Below, in pieces: positions 36,330 through 43,839 of a DNA stretch of 64,000 bases. The DNA is from Streptomyces sp. NBC_00525 (GTDB lineage: Bacteria; Actinomycetota; Actinomycetes; Streptomycetales; Streptomycetaceae). The position numbers and the translations under genes are program-made. Every line of letters begins with the position of its first letter. Position 1 is the first letter of the stretch. The stretch spans positions 3,224,001 to 3,288,000 of the forward strand of contig NZ_CP107834.1 of NCBI RefSeq assembly GCF_036346595.1. Reading direction: 5' to 3'. Under the pieces are notes generated by a model. That model was not told the DNA's origin. It did no database searches and saw only the letters and a list, made by a program, of their open reading frames with translations.

Positions 36330-37804
36330 AACGCGGTGTCCGCGACCTCGCGGGGGGCGGGGCCGGCGTGGAGGAAGCCGGTGTTCGGGGCGTCCAGCTT
36401 CCGCAGGAAGTCGAAGCCCTTGGCGTCCTTCTCGCCGAACGCGACGAACTGGAAGAACAGCGGCAGCCTCGCCGCCTCGTCGAGCGCTTGGCGCGCGGCC
36501 TGGCGGGCGTCCGGCGGGCCGTCCGTCTGGAACACGACCAGGGCGGGGCCGGTCGAGCCGGACGCCTCGTAGTGCGCGACGACCTCCTCGACCGCGCGGT
36601 GGTAGTTGGTCCGGCCGAGCCGGCCGAGGCGCGCGTTCAGCTCGTCGATCCGGCCCTCGTGGCCGTCGAGCCCGACCGTGCCGGTGCCGTCGATCTCCGT
36701 CGAGAAGAACACGACCTGCACGGTGGCGCTCTCGTCGAGGTGCGCGGCGAGCGCGAGGGTGCGGTCGCCGAGGTGCTGGGCGCTGCCGTCCTTGTAGAAC
36801 GGCCGCATCGAGCCGGAGCGGTCCAGGACCAGGTAGACGGTGGCCCGCAGCCCGGTCAGCCCGTGCGCCTTCAGCCCGGCCTGCGCGGCCTTGTACGGTC
36901 CGGCCAGCTCGGGCGCCCGCGCCTTGACCTTGGCGAGGGACAGCGCGGGCTTGCCGGCGGGGGCGGCCGGGGCGGGGGCGGGGGCGGCCGGGGCCGCCTC
37001 GGGTTCGGGTTCGGGCTCCGGCTCCGGGTCGATGTCGATGGTGATCGCCGCAGGCGCGGCGGCCTCCGGCTCCGGCTCGTTCACGGGCTCGGGCTCGGCG
37101 ACGGGCTCCGGCTCGGGCGCCGCGCTCGGGGTGACCGGCTCGGGTTCCGGCGCGGCGCTCGGGGTCACCGGCTCGGGCTCGGCGACGGGCTCGGGCTCAG
37201 GGGCCGGGGTCGCGGCCTCCGGCTCCGGGGTTGCGGCCTCCGCGACCGGCTCGGGTGCGGGCGCCTCCGCCACCGGCTCCGGGGCGGCGGCCTCTGCGGC
37301 CGGTGCGTCCGCCTCGGGCTCCGCGACCGGTTCCTCCGCAGCGTCGGCCTTCGCGTCCGCGTCGGCCTTCGCGTCTGTCTCGGGCTTCGCGTCGACCTCC
37401 GCGTCCGCCTTCGCGGGCGCTTCCGGTTCCGCAGGAGTCACGACCTCCGCGTCCGTCTCCGAGGTCGCGGTCGGGGCCTCCGGTTCCGGGGTGGCCTCCG
37501 TGTCCGCCGATTCGCGCGGGCCCTTGCCCTGGGCGGGGACCGTGGGCGGGGTCGGGTTGTCGAATGCGGCCGCGACCAGGTCGGCCGCCGCCCGTTCGCT
37601 GTCGTCCGACGACGCGGGGGCCGGGACCGAGATCCGGGCGGGCGTCTCCGTCTTCTCCTCCGCCGCCGGCTCGTCCACCGTCACCGACTCCGGCTCTGCG
37701 GGACGGGAGCGATCGCCCTGGGGCGGGACCGTGACCGTGGTCGGCTCGTCCTGTTCCGTGCGGTCACGGCCGAACACCTTGCGCAGCAAGCTCCGAATGC
37801 CCAT
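36263..37804 (-). CDS. TerF-like vWA-domain protein with long Pro/Glu-rich region
   Basis: 513 residues from ATG 37804 (AAAGG upstream). The start [20 protein letters not shown] is followed by about 250 residues of Ala/Pro/Glu-rich, highly acidic low-complexity sequence, including two exact copies of [11 protein letters not shown] and longer PEPE runs. The C-terminal vWA domain (about 300-505) has a MIDAS motif DRSGSM and resembles the TerF/TerY-type domain of tellurite/stress modules. No ter genes are adjacent. Binding of Mg-dependent partners is likely; function unknown. Its last 67 bases overlap the convergent histidine kinase gene. Confidence 0.85.
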   Translation of the reverse strand: MGIRSLLRKVFGRDRTEQDEPTTVTVPPQGDRSRPAEPESVTVDEPAAEEKTETPARISVPAPASSDDSERAAADLVAAAFDNPTPPTVPAQGKGPRESADTEATPEPEAPTATSETDAEVVTPAEPEAPAKADAEVDAKPETDAKADADAKADAAEEPVAEPEADAPAAEAAAPEPVAEAPAPEPVAEAATPEPEAATPAPEPEPVAEPEPVTPSAAPEPEPVTPSAAPEPEPVAEPEPVNEPEPEAAAPAAITIDIDPEPEPEPEPEAAPAAPAPAPAAPAGKPALSLAKVKARAPELAGPYKAAQAGLKAHGLTGLRATVYLVLDRSGSMRPFYKDGSAQHLGDRTLALAAHLDESATVQVVFFSTEIDGTGTVGLDGHEGRIDELNARLGRLGRTNYHRAVEEVVAHYEASGSTGPALVVFQTDGPPDARQAARQALDEAARLPLFFQFVAFGEKDAKGFDFLRKLDAPNTGFLHAGPAPREVADTAFYRELLAALPAWVAGRGTADGS

Positions 37805-38072
37805 GGGCGAGCCTTTCGCATGAGTTGGTTGCGATGAATGTCCGTACTGCGGGAATTGATCCCTGGCCAGGGCGGATACGTAAGGTTAGCGGCCGGATCA
37901 GGACTCCCGGCGGCACGGCCCGCATGTGGGACCGCGGAGCCGTCGGCCGGGCACGGGGCGGGTCCGGGGCGCAGGTACGGGCGTTGACGGAACCCGCACG
38001 TCACCTGCGTGGCGGGGGCGCGGAGTTGACGCGGGGACGGGCCGGCCGCCCGTACCGCTTACAGTCGGACGC

Positions 38073-38480
38073 ATGGTTTCCGGTGAGGCTCCGCAGACGG
38101 AGGGCAGTGTCCGGGTCGATGTCTGGATCTGGTCGGTCCGGCTCACGAAGACCCGCGCGCAGGCCGCTGCCGCCTGCCGGGCGGGTCATGTGAAGGTCGC
38201 GGGCGAACGGGCGAAGCCCGCGCAGTCGGTGCGCGTCGGCGACGAGGTGCGGCTGCGGCACGCGGGCCGGGACCGGATCGTCGTCGTGTCCAGGCTGGTG
38301 AAGAAGCGGGTGGGGCCGCCGGTGGCCGCCGAGTGCTTCGTCGACAACAGCCCGCCCCCGCCGCCGCGCGAGGCGGCCATCCAGATCCCGGTGCGCGACC
38401 GGGGCGCGGGCCGGCCGACGAAACGCGACCGCCGCGAGATGGACCGGCTGCGCGGACTGGGCCCCGGTCCCGTGGACTGA
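38073..38480 (+). CDS. S4-domain RNA-binding protein (Hsp15-like)
   Basis: 135 residues from ATG 38073. The S4 domain is at about 14-75 (VDVWIWSVRLTKTRAQAAAA; GHVKVAGERAKPAQSVRVGD), followed by a basic C-terminal tail. In E. coli, Hsp15 binds the 50S subunit carrying stalled nascent chains. TACAGT at 38060-38065 is a good -10 box whose spacing puts transcription at the ATG, and no ribosome binding site is present, so it is probably leaderless. Confidence 0.88.
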   Translation: MVSGEAPQTEGSVRVDVWIWSVRLTKTRAQAAAACRAGHVKVAGERAKPAQSVRVGDEVRLRHAGRDRIVVVSRLVKKRVGPPVAAECFVDNSPPPPPREAAIQIPVRDRGAGRPTKRDRREMDRLRGLGPGPVD

Positions 38481-38505
38481 CCACCGCGCAGGTCCCGCCG
38501 CCCCC

Positions 38506-39363
38506 TCACCCCGGTCGCCGCGTCCGGTACCTCGCCGCCGTCGCGCACACCGCCGCCGCCACGCCCACGCCGAGGACGATCCACACCGTCGTGCGCAGGG
38601 AGGCGGTCAGCGCGTCGTAGACCGCCGCCGCGGCGGCCTTGTCGCTCGCCGGGACCTCGTTCAGGACGCGGTTGCGGGCCAGGGCCAGCAGGCCGCGCAG
38701 CAGCAGCGCGCCGAGCGCGAACCCGGCGCCCGTGACGGCCACGGCGCGCAGGCCGCGGGCGGGGCCGCCGCGCAGCCAGGACACCGCGATGACGAGCAGC
38801 GCGAGGACGAGCGTGCCCGCGGCCGGCCAGACGCTCGCGGCGCGCAGCCACCGGAAGGTCTGCCGCAACTGGTCCGCGCGGTCGGCGGAGACCAGCTGGA
38901 TGTCCGTGTGCTGGACGGGAATCCGGTCGGCGAACGGCACCCCGTTGTCGACCAGGTTCTTCTTCACCTTCTCCGTGACGGGCGCCAGGTCGATGGTGAC
39001 GCTTTCGCCGCTGCTGCCGTCCAGCGCGGCGGTGACCGTCTCGTGGGCCGTGCGGTTGGCCGCGGTCCAGGCGGCCCGGAAGGCGTCGGTGGTGGTGAAG
39101 GAGCGCACGGCCTGGTGCAGGAACTCGCGGACGGTGGACCGGAGCGGCCCCACGTCGATCTGCTTCATCGCGTTGTCGGTGATCAGATCGGCGACGGTGT
39201 CCCGCACATCGGAGTCGTCGGCGAGCGGGGCGACGGCGGCCACGTACCGGTCGGTGTCGTCGATCTCCAGATCGACCCAGGCGGACAGCGCGGCGAGCGG
39301 CACCAGGACGGCCAGCAGCACCAGCAGTACCGCCGAGAGGGCCACCGAGAAGTACGTCCGCAC
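38506..39363 (-). CDS. Membrane protein of unknown function with large external domain
   Basis: 285 residues if GTG 39363 is the start; the frame is open to 39495, so the N-terminus is uncertain and the GGAGAG before the GTG is too close. One N-terminal membrane segment (YFSVALSAVLLVLLAVLVPL), then about 130 residues of likely extracytoplasmic helical sequence (AVAPLADDSDVRDTVADLIT), then three hydrophobic segments up to the C-terminus. I recognise no characterised family. Converges on the S4 gene. Confidence 0.72.
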   Translation of the reverse strand: MRTYFSVALSAVLLVLLAVLVPLAALSAWVDLEIDDTDRYVAAVAPLADDSDVRDTVADLITDNAMKQIDVGPLRSTVREFLHQAVRSFTTTDAFRAAWTAANRTAHETVTAALDGSSGESVTIDLAPVTEKVKKNLVDNGVPFADRIPVQHTDIQLVSADRADQLRQTFRWLRAASVWPAAGTLVLALLVIAVSWLRGGPARGLRAVAVTGAGFALGALLLRGLLALARNRVLNEVPASDKAAAAAVYDALTASLRTTVWIVLGVGVAAAVCATAARYRTRRPG

Positions 39364-39569
39364 CTCTCCAGGGAATCCCGGATGGCGGCGCCGCGCTCCG
39401 GGCCCTGGGCCATCCGAGTTGCCGGACGGGCCGTCCAGGTGTGCCCTGGAGGGACAGCGGGGGGTGATGGAAGGAGCTCTCTGCCATGGCCTCACACGCT
39501 TCGGTGCAGGCGCGCGGAAGGCACGCGTCCCCCCGGAACCGCCCCGGTACGACCCGGCACCATCCCGTC

Positions 39570-39902
39570 ATGAGCTGGGCCGTTCCGGCCACGCTCGGGC
39601 TGATCCTGGGCTGCTACGCGACCGCCATCGTGCGCGGCGGCGGGGTGCTCACCGGCACCAGGCTGGCCCTCGGCCTGGTCTCCGGCGCCGTGCTCGCCGT
39701 GCTCTGCTTCGGGCTCGGCCGGATTCAGAACCGGCTGCCGCGCGAACTGCGGGCGGCCGCGTACGGGGTGCTGACCGGCGGGTCCATCGGCTTCCTGTAC
39801 AGCCTGTCCGGTGCCAGCATCCTGGCCGCGTCGGTGGTCGGGCTGTTCCTCGGAATCGGCGGACTGCTCACCGCGTACTACTACTTCTACACACACGAGT
39901 AG
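39570..39902 (+). CDS. Small multi-pass membrane protein
   Basis: 110 residues from ATG 39570. Three or four hydrophobic segments (SWAVPATLGLILGCYATAIV; ALGLVSGAVLAVLCFGLG; a third near 70-87; and a C-terminal one ending TAYYYFYTHE). The middle contains a short basic loop GRIQNRLPRELR. No family recognised. Followed by the large inverted repeat in front of the MerR-PP2C gene. Confidence 0.7.
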   Translation: MSWAVPATLGLILGCYATAIVRGGGVLTGTRLALGLVSGAVLAVLCFGLGRIQNRLPRELRAAAYGVLTGGSIGFLYSLSGASILAASVVGLFLGIGGLLTAYYYFYTHE

Positions 39903-39937
39903 CCCCGCGCGCGCCCCGCGCCGCAGGCGCTCGTCGT

Positions 39938-39976
39938 CGATCCTTGACCTTCTCCACGGGGGAAGGCCAAGGATCG
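39938..39976. promoter_or_regulatory. 39-bp inverted repeat, candidate MerR operator
   Basis: Left arm CGATCCTTGACCTTCTCC, 3-base loop, and a right arm that matches its complement at 16 of 18 positions. TTGACC inside the left arm can be a -35 box; symmetric TTGACCTTC-type repeats in the promoter spacer are the hallmark of MerR-family promoters. It ends 44 bases before the MerR-PP2C start. It could also act as a terminator for the preceding gene (36 bases after its stop). Confidence 0.65.
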
Positions 39977-40020
39977 AGTGTGCCGGGGCGGGAAGTCCGC
40001 CCGGTATGGGGAGGCGTGCG

Positions 40021-41136
40021 GTGACGACGGACGACGGGCGGGGGCGGGGCCCCGGTGCGGCACTGGTGACGATCGGGGCGTTCGCCCGGCTGTCCCGGCT
40101 GTCCGCCAAGGCACTGCGCCGCTACGACGAGCTCGGCCTGCTGCCGCCGGCCGTGGTCGATCCGGTGAACGGCTACCGGTACTACGACCCGGCGCAGGTG
40201 CGGGCGGCCCGGCTGGTGGCCTGGCTGCGCCGGATCGGGATGCCGCTCGCCCGGATCAAGGAGGTGATCGCGCTGGAGCCCGGCGCGGCCGCCGCGGCGA
40301 TCCGGGCGTACTGGGCGCGCGTCGAGGCGGAGACGGCGGCCCGCCGTGACCTCGCGGCCTTCCTCATCGACCAACTGTCGACGGAGGACGTCATGACATC
40401 GGTGGGCACACTCGGAATCCGCTACGCGGCCGGCACCGACACGGGTGCGGTACGGCCGGTCAACCAGGACGCGGTCTACGCCGGCGCCCGGCTGCTCGCG
40501 GTCGCCGACGGGTTCGGCGAGAGCGGTGCGGGGGCGAGCGCGGCGGCGATCGAGGCGCTGAAGCCGGTCGCGCCGGGGGCGGTACCGGCGGCGGAGCTGC
40601 TGAACGCCCTGCACGACGCGGCGGAGCGCGTCGCCCTCGCGGTACGGGAGGCGGTCGCGGGGAGCGGCGGCAGCGGGGCGCCGGAGGAGTCCGGCACGAC
40701 GCTGACCGCGATGGTGTGGACGGGCTCGCGGCTGGGCCTGGTGCACATCGGGGACTCGCGGGCGTATCTGCTGCGCGAGGGCGAGCTGTTCCGGATCACG
40801 CACGACCACAGCCTGGTCCAGTCGATGGTCGACGACGGCTCGCTGACGGAGGAGGAGGCGTTCTCGCACCCGCAGCGGGCGATGCTCCTCAAGGCGCTGT
40901 CCGGGGACGGCCCGTACGGCGGGCCCGACGTGGACGTCCGGGACGCGCGGCCCGGCGACCGCTATCTGCTCTGCTCGGACGGGCTCTCGGCGGTCGTGGA
41001 CGGCGGGGAGCTGGCGCGGGTGCTGGCCGCGGCGGACGGGCCGGGCACCGCCGTGCGCGGGCTGATCGAGCTGGCGCGGGCGGCCGGCGCGCCGGACAAC
41101 GTGGCGTGCGCGGTGGCGGACGTCGTGGAGCTGTGA
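40021..41136 (+). CDS. MerR-type HTH fused to a PP2C protein phosphatase
   Basis: 371 residues from GTG 40021, with GGGGAGG 6 bases upstream. The N-terminal MerR domain (about 18-90) has the two helices and wing KALRRYDELGLLPPA and GYRYYDPAQVRAARLVAWLR; a helical linker follows. From about 130 to the end lies a PP2C Ser/Thr phosphatase with its acidic metal motifs: RPVNQDAVY, VADGFGE, HIGDSRAYLL, CSDGLSAVV and PDNVACAV. The metal ligands are intact. The effector-binding domain of a MerR protein is thus replaced by a phosphatase, linking promoter control to dephosphorylation. Downstream of the likely autoregulatory repeat. Confidence 0.9.
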   Translation: MTTDDGRGRGPGAALVTIGAFARLSRLSAKALRRYDELGLLPPAVVDPVNGYRYYDPAQVRAARLVAWLRRIGMPLARIKEVIALEPGAAAAAIRAYWARVEAETAARRDLAAFLIDQLSTEDVMTSVGTLGIRYAAGTDTGAVRPVNQDAVYAGARLLAVADGFGESGAGASAAAIEALKPVAPGAVPAAELLNALHDAAERVALAVREAVAGSGGSGAPEESGTTLTAMVWTGSRLGLVHIGDSRAYLLREGELFRITHDHSLVQSMVDDGSLTEEEAFSHPQRAMLLKALSGDGPYGGPDVDVRDARPGDRYLLCSDGLSAVVDGGELARVLAAADGPGTAVRGLIELARAAGAPDNVACAVADVVEL

Positions 41137-41141
41137 GCACA

Positions 41142-41183
41142 GGGGTGGGCCCCCGCACCACGCGTGGTGCGGGGGCCCACCCC
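41142..41183. terminator. 42-bp perfect palindrome between convergent genes
   Basis: Two exact 21-base complementary halves without a loop (left half starts GGGGTGGGCCCCCGC), 5 bases after the MerR-PP2C stop and 13 bases from the usp stop. Likely bidirectional terminator. Confidence 0.85.
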
Positions 41184-41196
41184 GTAATGCCGTGTG

Positions 41197-41619
41197 TCAG
41201 TTGCGGACGACGGTCACCGGGCACGAGGCGTGCTGGGTGACGTGCAGGCTGACCGAGCCCAGCAGGGTCGCCTTGAAGCCGCTGTAGCCGCGGGCGCCGA
41301 CGACCAGCAGGTTCGCGCCCTCGGAGCGGTCGAGGAGGGCCTGCGCCGGGTTGCCGATCACGACGACCTTGCTGACGGCGGCGGCGCCCGCCGCGCCCAG
41401 CGCCTCCTCCAGCGTCTCGGTGAGCGACACGGTGGCCATGGCCTGCGGGTCGAAGTCCTCCGGCAGGCCCGGCATCATCGACGCCCAGCTGGTGGCGGGG
41501 TACTCCCAGCTGTTGACGGCTTCCACCGTGTCGCCGGTCAGCTCCGCCTGGCGCACGGCCCAGTGCAGTGCCCTGACCGACGGCTCGGAGCCGTCGACGC
41601 CCACCACGATCCTGCCCAT
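41197..41619 (-). CDS. Universal stress protein (UspA family)
   Basis: 140 residues from ATG 41619, fixed by GGAGGCAGAA. The single Usp domain shows the start MGRIVVGVDGSEPSVRALHW and the ATP-binding motif GARGYSGFKATLLGSVS, so it probably binds ATP. Such proteins help under hypoxia, starvation or stationary phase. Single gene between two terminators/promoters; the next minus-strand gene lies 119 bases upstream. Confidence 0.9.
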   Translation of the reverse strand: MGRIVVGVDGSEPSVRALHWAVRQAELTGDTVEAVNSWEYPATSWASMMPGLPEDFDPQAMATVSLTETLEEALGAAGAAAVSKVVVIGNPAQALLDRSEGANLLVVGARGYSGFKATLLGSVSLHVTQHASCPVTVVRN

Positions 41620-41738
41620 TTCTGCCTCCAGCTGGGTTCTGCGGTTGTGCTCGCGCGTTGCTCGCATTGGTGCTCGCCTCACGCCTTCCCGTACGACTGT
41701 ATTCAAAACGGGCCAAACGGCGATTTCCGCAGGGCCGG

Positions 41739-42392
41739 TCAGGCCGGGCGGAGTGCGGCGAGCTGCTGCTCGAAGGGGATCACCTCGTCGTCCAGGCCGG
41801 GGTTCCGGGCCGCCCCGGAGACCGCGCGGCCGCCGGTGACGGCCAGTGCCAGTTCCCCGCCGGCGCGCCGGATGCGGGCCGGCAGCCCGTCGGCGTACGC
41901 GTCGCCCGCCGCGCCCCAGTCCTCGGACGCCGCGTACACCGAGGTGGGCAGCGTGACGGCGCGCAGGTAGGCGAAGAGCGGGCGCATGGCGTGCTCCAGG
42001 ACCAGCGAGTGCCGGGGGGTGCCACCGGTCGCGGCGATCAGGACCGGCTTGCCGGTCAGCGCGGTGTTCTCGACCAGGTCGAAGAAGGACTTGAACAGCC
42101 CGCTGTACGAGGCGGTGAAGACCGGGGTGACCGCGATCAGGCCGTCCGCGCCCGTCACCGCGGCCAGCGCGTCCTCCAGGGCGGGCGGCGGGAAGCCGGA
42201 GACCAGATGGCCGGCGATGTCCGCGGCCAGGTCGCGCAGCTCGATCACCCGGACGTCCACCGGGCGGTCCTGCTCGGTCTCCAGCCGCTCGCGGGTCGCG
42301 GCGGCCAGCCGGTCGGTCAGCAGCCGGGTGGAGGAGGGGTTGCTCAGGCCGGCCGAGACGGCGACGATCCTCAGCGGTTCGGTGGCGAACAC
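41739..42392 (-). CDS. NADPH-dependent FMN reductase (CE1759-like)
   Basis: 217 residues from GTG 42392, with GGAGAG upstream. Flavodoxin-like fold: LRIVAVSAGLSNPSSTRLLT phosphate loop, VTPVFTASYSGLFKSFFDLV and GGTPRHSLVLEHAMRPLFA. It should reduce FMN with NADPH. It begins 2 bases after the stop of the upstream luciferase-like monooxygenase, forming the CE1758/CE1759-type two-gene unit in which it supplies reduced flavin. Confidence 0.85.
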   Translation of the reverse strand: MFATEPLRIVAVSAGLSNPSSTRLLTDRLAAATRERLETEQDRPVDVRVIELRDLAADIAGHLVSGFPPPALEDALAAVTGADGLIAVTPVFTASYSGLFKSFFDLVENTALTGKPVLIAATGGTPRHSLVLEHAMRPLFAYLRAVTLPTSVYAASEDWGAAGDAYADGLPARIRRAGGELALAVTGGRAVSGAARNPGLDDEVIPFEQQLAALRPA

Positions 42393-42394
42393 GG

Positions 42395-43480
42395 TCAGCT
42401 CTCCTTCTTCAGGGTGGCGGCGTAGGCGGGGTGCAGCGGCGCGGTCTCGGGGACCCCGGCCGGCCGCAGGGCGGCGAACTCCTTGCGCAGCACCGGGACG
42501 ACCTCCTCGCCGAGGATGTCCAGCTGCTCCAGGACCGTCTTCAGCGGCAGTCCCGCGTGGTCCATCAGGAAGAGCTGGCGCTGGTAGTCGCCCACGGCGT
42601 CCCGGAACGTCAGCGTCCGCTCGATGACCTCCTGCGGGGAGCCCACGGTCAGCGGGGTCTGCCGGGTGAAGTCCTCCATCGACGGCCCGTGCCCGTAGAC
42701 CGGGGCGTTGTCGAAGTACGGGCGGAACTCGCGCACCGCGTCCTGCGAGTTCTTCCGCATGAACACCTGGCCGCCCAGGCCCACGATCGCCTGCTCGGCG
42801 GTGCCGTGGCCGTAGTGCGCGTACCGCTGCCGGTACAGCCCGACCATCTTCTTCGTGTGCTCGATGGGCCAGAAGATGTTGTTGTGGAAGAAGCCGTCGC
42901 CGTAGTAGGCGGCCTGCTCGGCGATCTCCGGGGAGCGGATGGAGCCGTGCCAGACGAACGGCGGCACGCCGTCCAGCGGGCGCGGGGTCGCGGTGAACGA
43001 CTGGAGCGGCGTACGGAACTTGCCCTCCCAGTCCACGACGTCCTCCCGCCACAGCTTGTGCAGCAGGGCGTAGTTCTCGATGGCGAGCGGGATGCCCTGG
43101 CGGATGTCCTTGCCGAACCACGGGTAGACCGGGCCGGTGTTGCCGCGCCCCATCATCAGGTCCACGCGGCCGTCCGCGAGGTGCTGGAGCGTGGCGTAGT
43201 CCTCGGCGATCTTCACCGGGTCGTTGGTGGTGATCAGCGTGGTCGACGTCGACAGGACGATGCTCTTCGTCTGCGCGGCGATGTAACCGAGCGTGGTCGT
43301 CGGGGACGACGGGACGAACGGCGGGTTGTGGTGCTCACCGGTCGCGAAGACGTCGAGCCCGACCTCCTCGGCCTTGCGCGCGATGGCGACGGTGGCCTTG
43401 ATCCGCTCGTGCTCGCTCGGCGTCGTACCGGTGGTGGGGTCGGTGGTGACGTCCCCGACGGTGAAGATCCCGAACTGCAT
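42395..43480 (-). CDS. LLM-class flavin-dependent oxidoreductase (CE1758-like)
   Basis: 361 residues from ATG 43480; the longer frame upstream crosses the promoter repeats. Luciferase-like TIM barrel with VFATGEHHNPPFVPSSPTT, LIMTTNDPVKIAEDYATLQH-like strand (here LITTNDPVKIAEDYATLQH) and DLMMGRGNTGPVYPWFG. It oxidises an unknown substrate with reduced FMN supplied by the coupled reductase. Tandem GTTGAAC repeats lie 25 bases upstream. Confidence 0.87.
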   Translation of the reverse strand: MQFGIFTVGDVTTDPTTGTTPSEHERIKATVAIARKAEEVGLDVFATGEHHNPPFVPSSPTTTLGYIAAQTKSIVLSTSTTLITTNDPVKIAEDYATLQHLADGRVDLMMGRGNTGPVYPWFGKDIRQGIPLAIENYALLHKLWREDVVDWEGKFRTPLQSFTATPRPLDGVPPFVWHGSIRSPEIAEQAAYYGDGFFHNNIFWPIEHTKKMVGLYRQRYAHYGHGTAEQAIVGLGGQVFMRKNSQDAVREFRPYFDNAPVYGHGPSMEDFTRQTPLTVGSPQEVIERTLTFRDAVGDYQRQLFLMDHAGLPLKTVLEQLDILGEEVVPVLRKEFAALRPAGVPETAPLHPAYAATLKKES

Positions 43481-43504
43481 GGCGTCCGCCTCCTGCTCGG
43501 TATT

Positions 43505-43518
43505 GTTGAACGTTGAAC
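43505..43518. promoter_or_regulatory. Tandem GTTGAAC repeat before the monooxygenase operon
   Basis: Two directly adjacent GTTGAAC copies (43505-43511, 43512-43518), which together also form an imperfect palindrome around ACGT. They are AT-rich against the background and sit 25 bases upstream of the monooxygenase start. Candidate MarR/HxlR-type site, related to the pirin repeat at 27069. Confidence 0.45.
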
Positions 43519-43644
43519 TAACTGGACACACCCTACAACGGACCACCTCCCTGACCTATTCCGCCGCACTCCGACCCCCGCGACCGGCGGATGCGTACCC
43601 TGGACGGGCGGCGGCCGCAGGGGCCCCCGGCGAACGGAGGGACC

Positions 43645-43839
43645 ATGAGCGGCACCGGCACGACGGGCGAGGGCACGGCTGCCACGCCCCGTACCGAAGC
43701 CTCACCGGCCGCCGGCGGCACCGAGCGCTGGAAGGAACGGGGCGTCGCCCTGCGCGTAGGGGTCTACGTGTTCGCCACGCATCTGTTCGCCGGGTTCATC
43801 TGGGTTCTCTTCTACGTGGGTGAGCACGCGAAGAAGTAG
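43645..43839 (+). CDS. Small membrane protein (DUF6126-like)
   Basis: 64 residues from ATG 43645 behind GGAGG. A Thr/Gly/Ala-rich, polar N-terminus (about 30 residues) precedes RWKERGVALRVGVYVFATHL and a single membrane segment (FAGFIWVLFYVG). The pattern RWKERG...YVFATH...LFYVG fits the DUF6126 family of streptomycete membrane proteins, function unknown. The 3' end overlaps the convergent RCK gene by 44 bases. Confidence 0.75.
   Translation: MSGTGTTGEGTAATPRTEASPAAGGTERWKERGVALRVGVYVFATHLFAGFIWVLFYVGEHAKK

Noticed and set aside
39938..39976. Reading the large inverted repeat only as a terminator of the small membrane gene
   Set aside because: Possible, but the TTGACC inside the arm and the distance to a MerR gene fit a MerR promoter better; kept as regulatory with the alternative stated.
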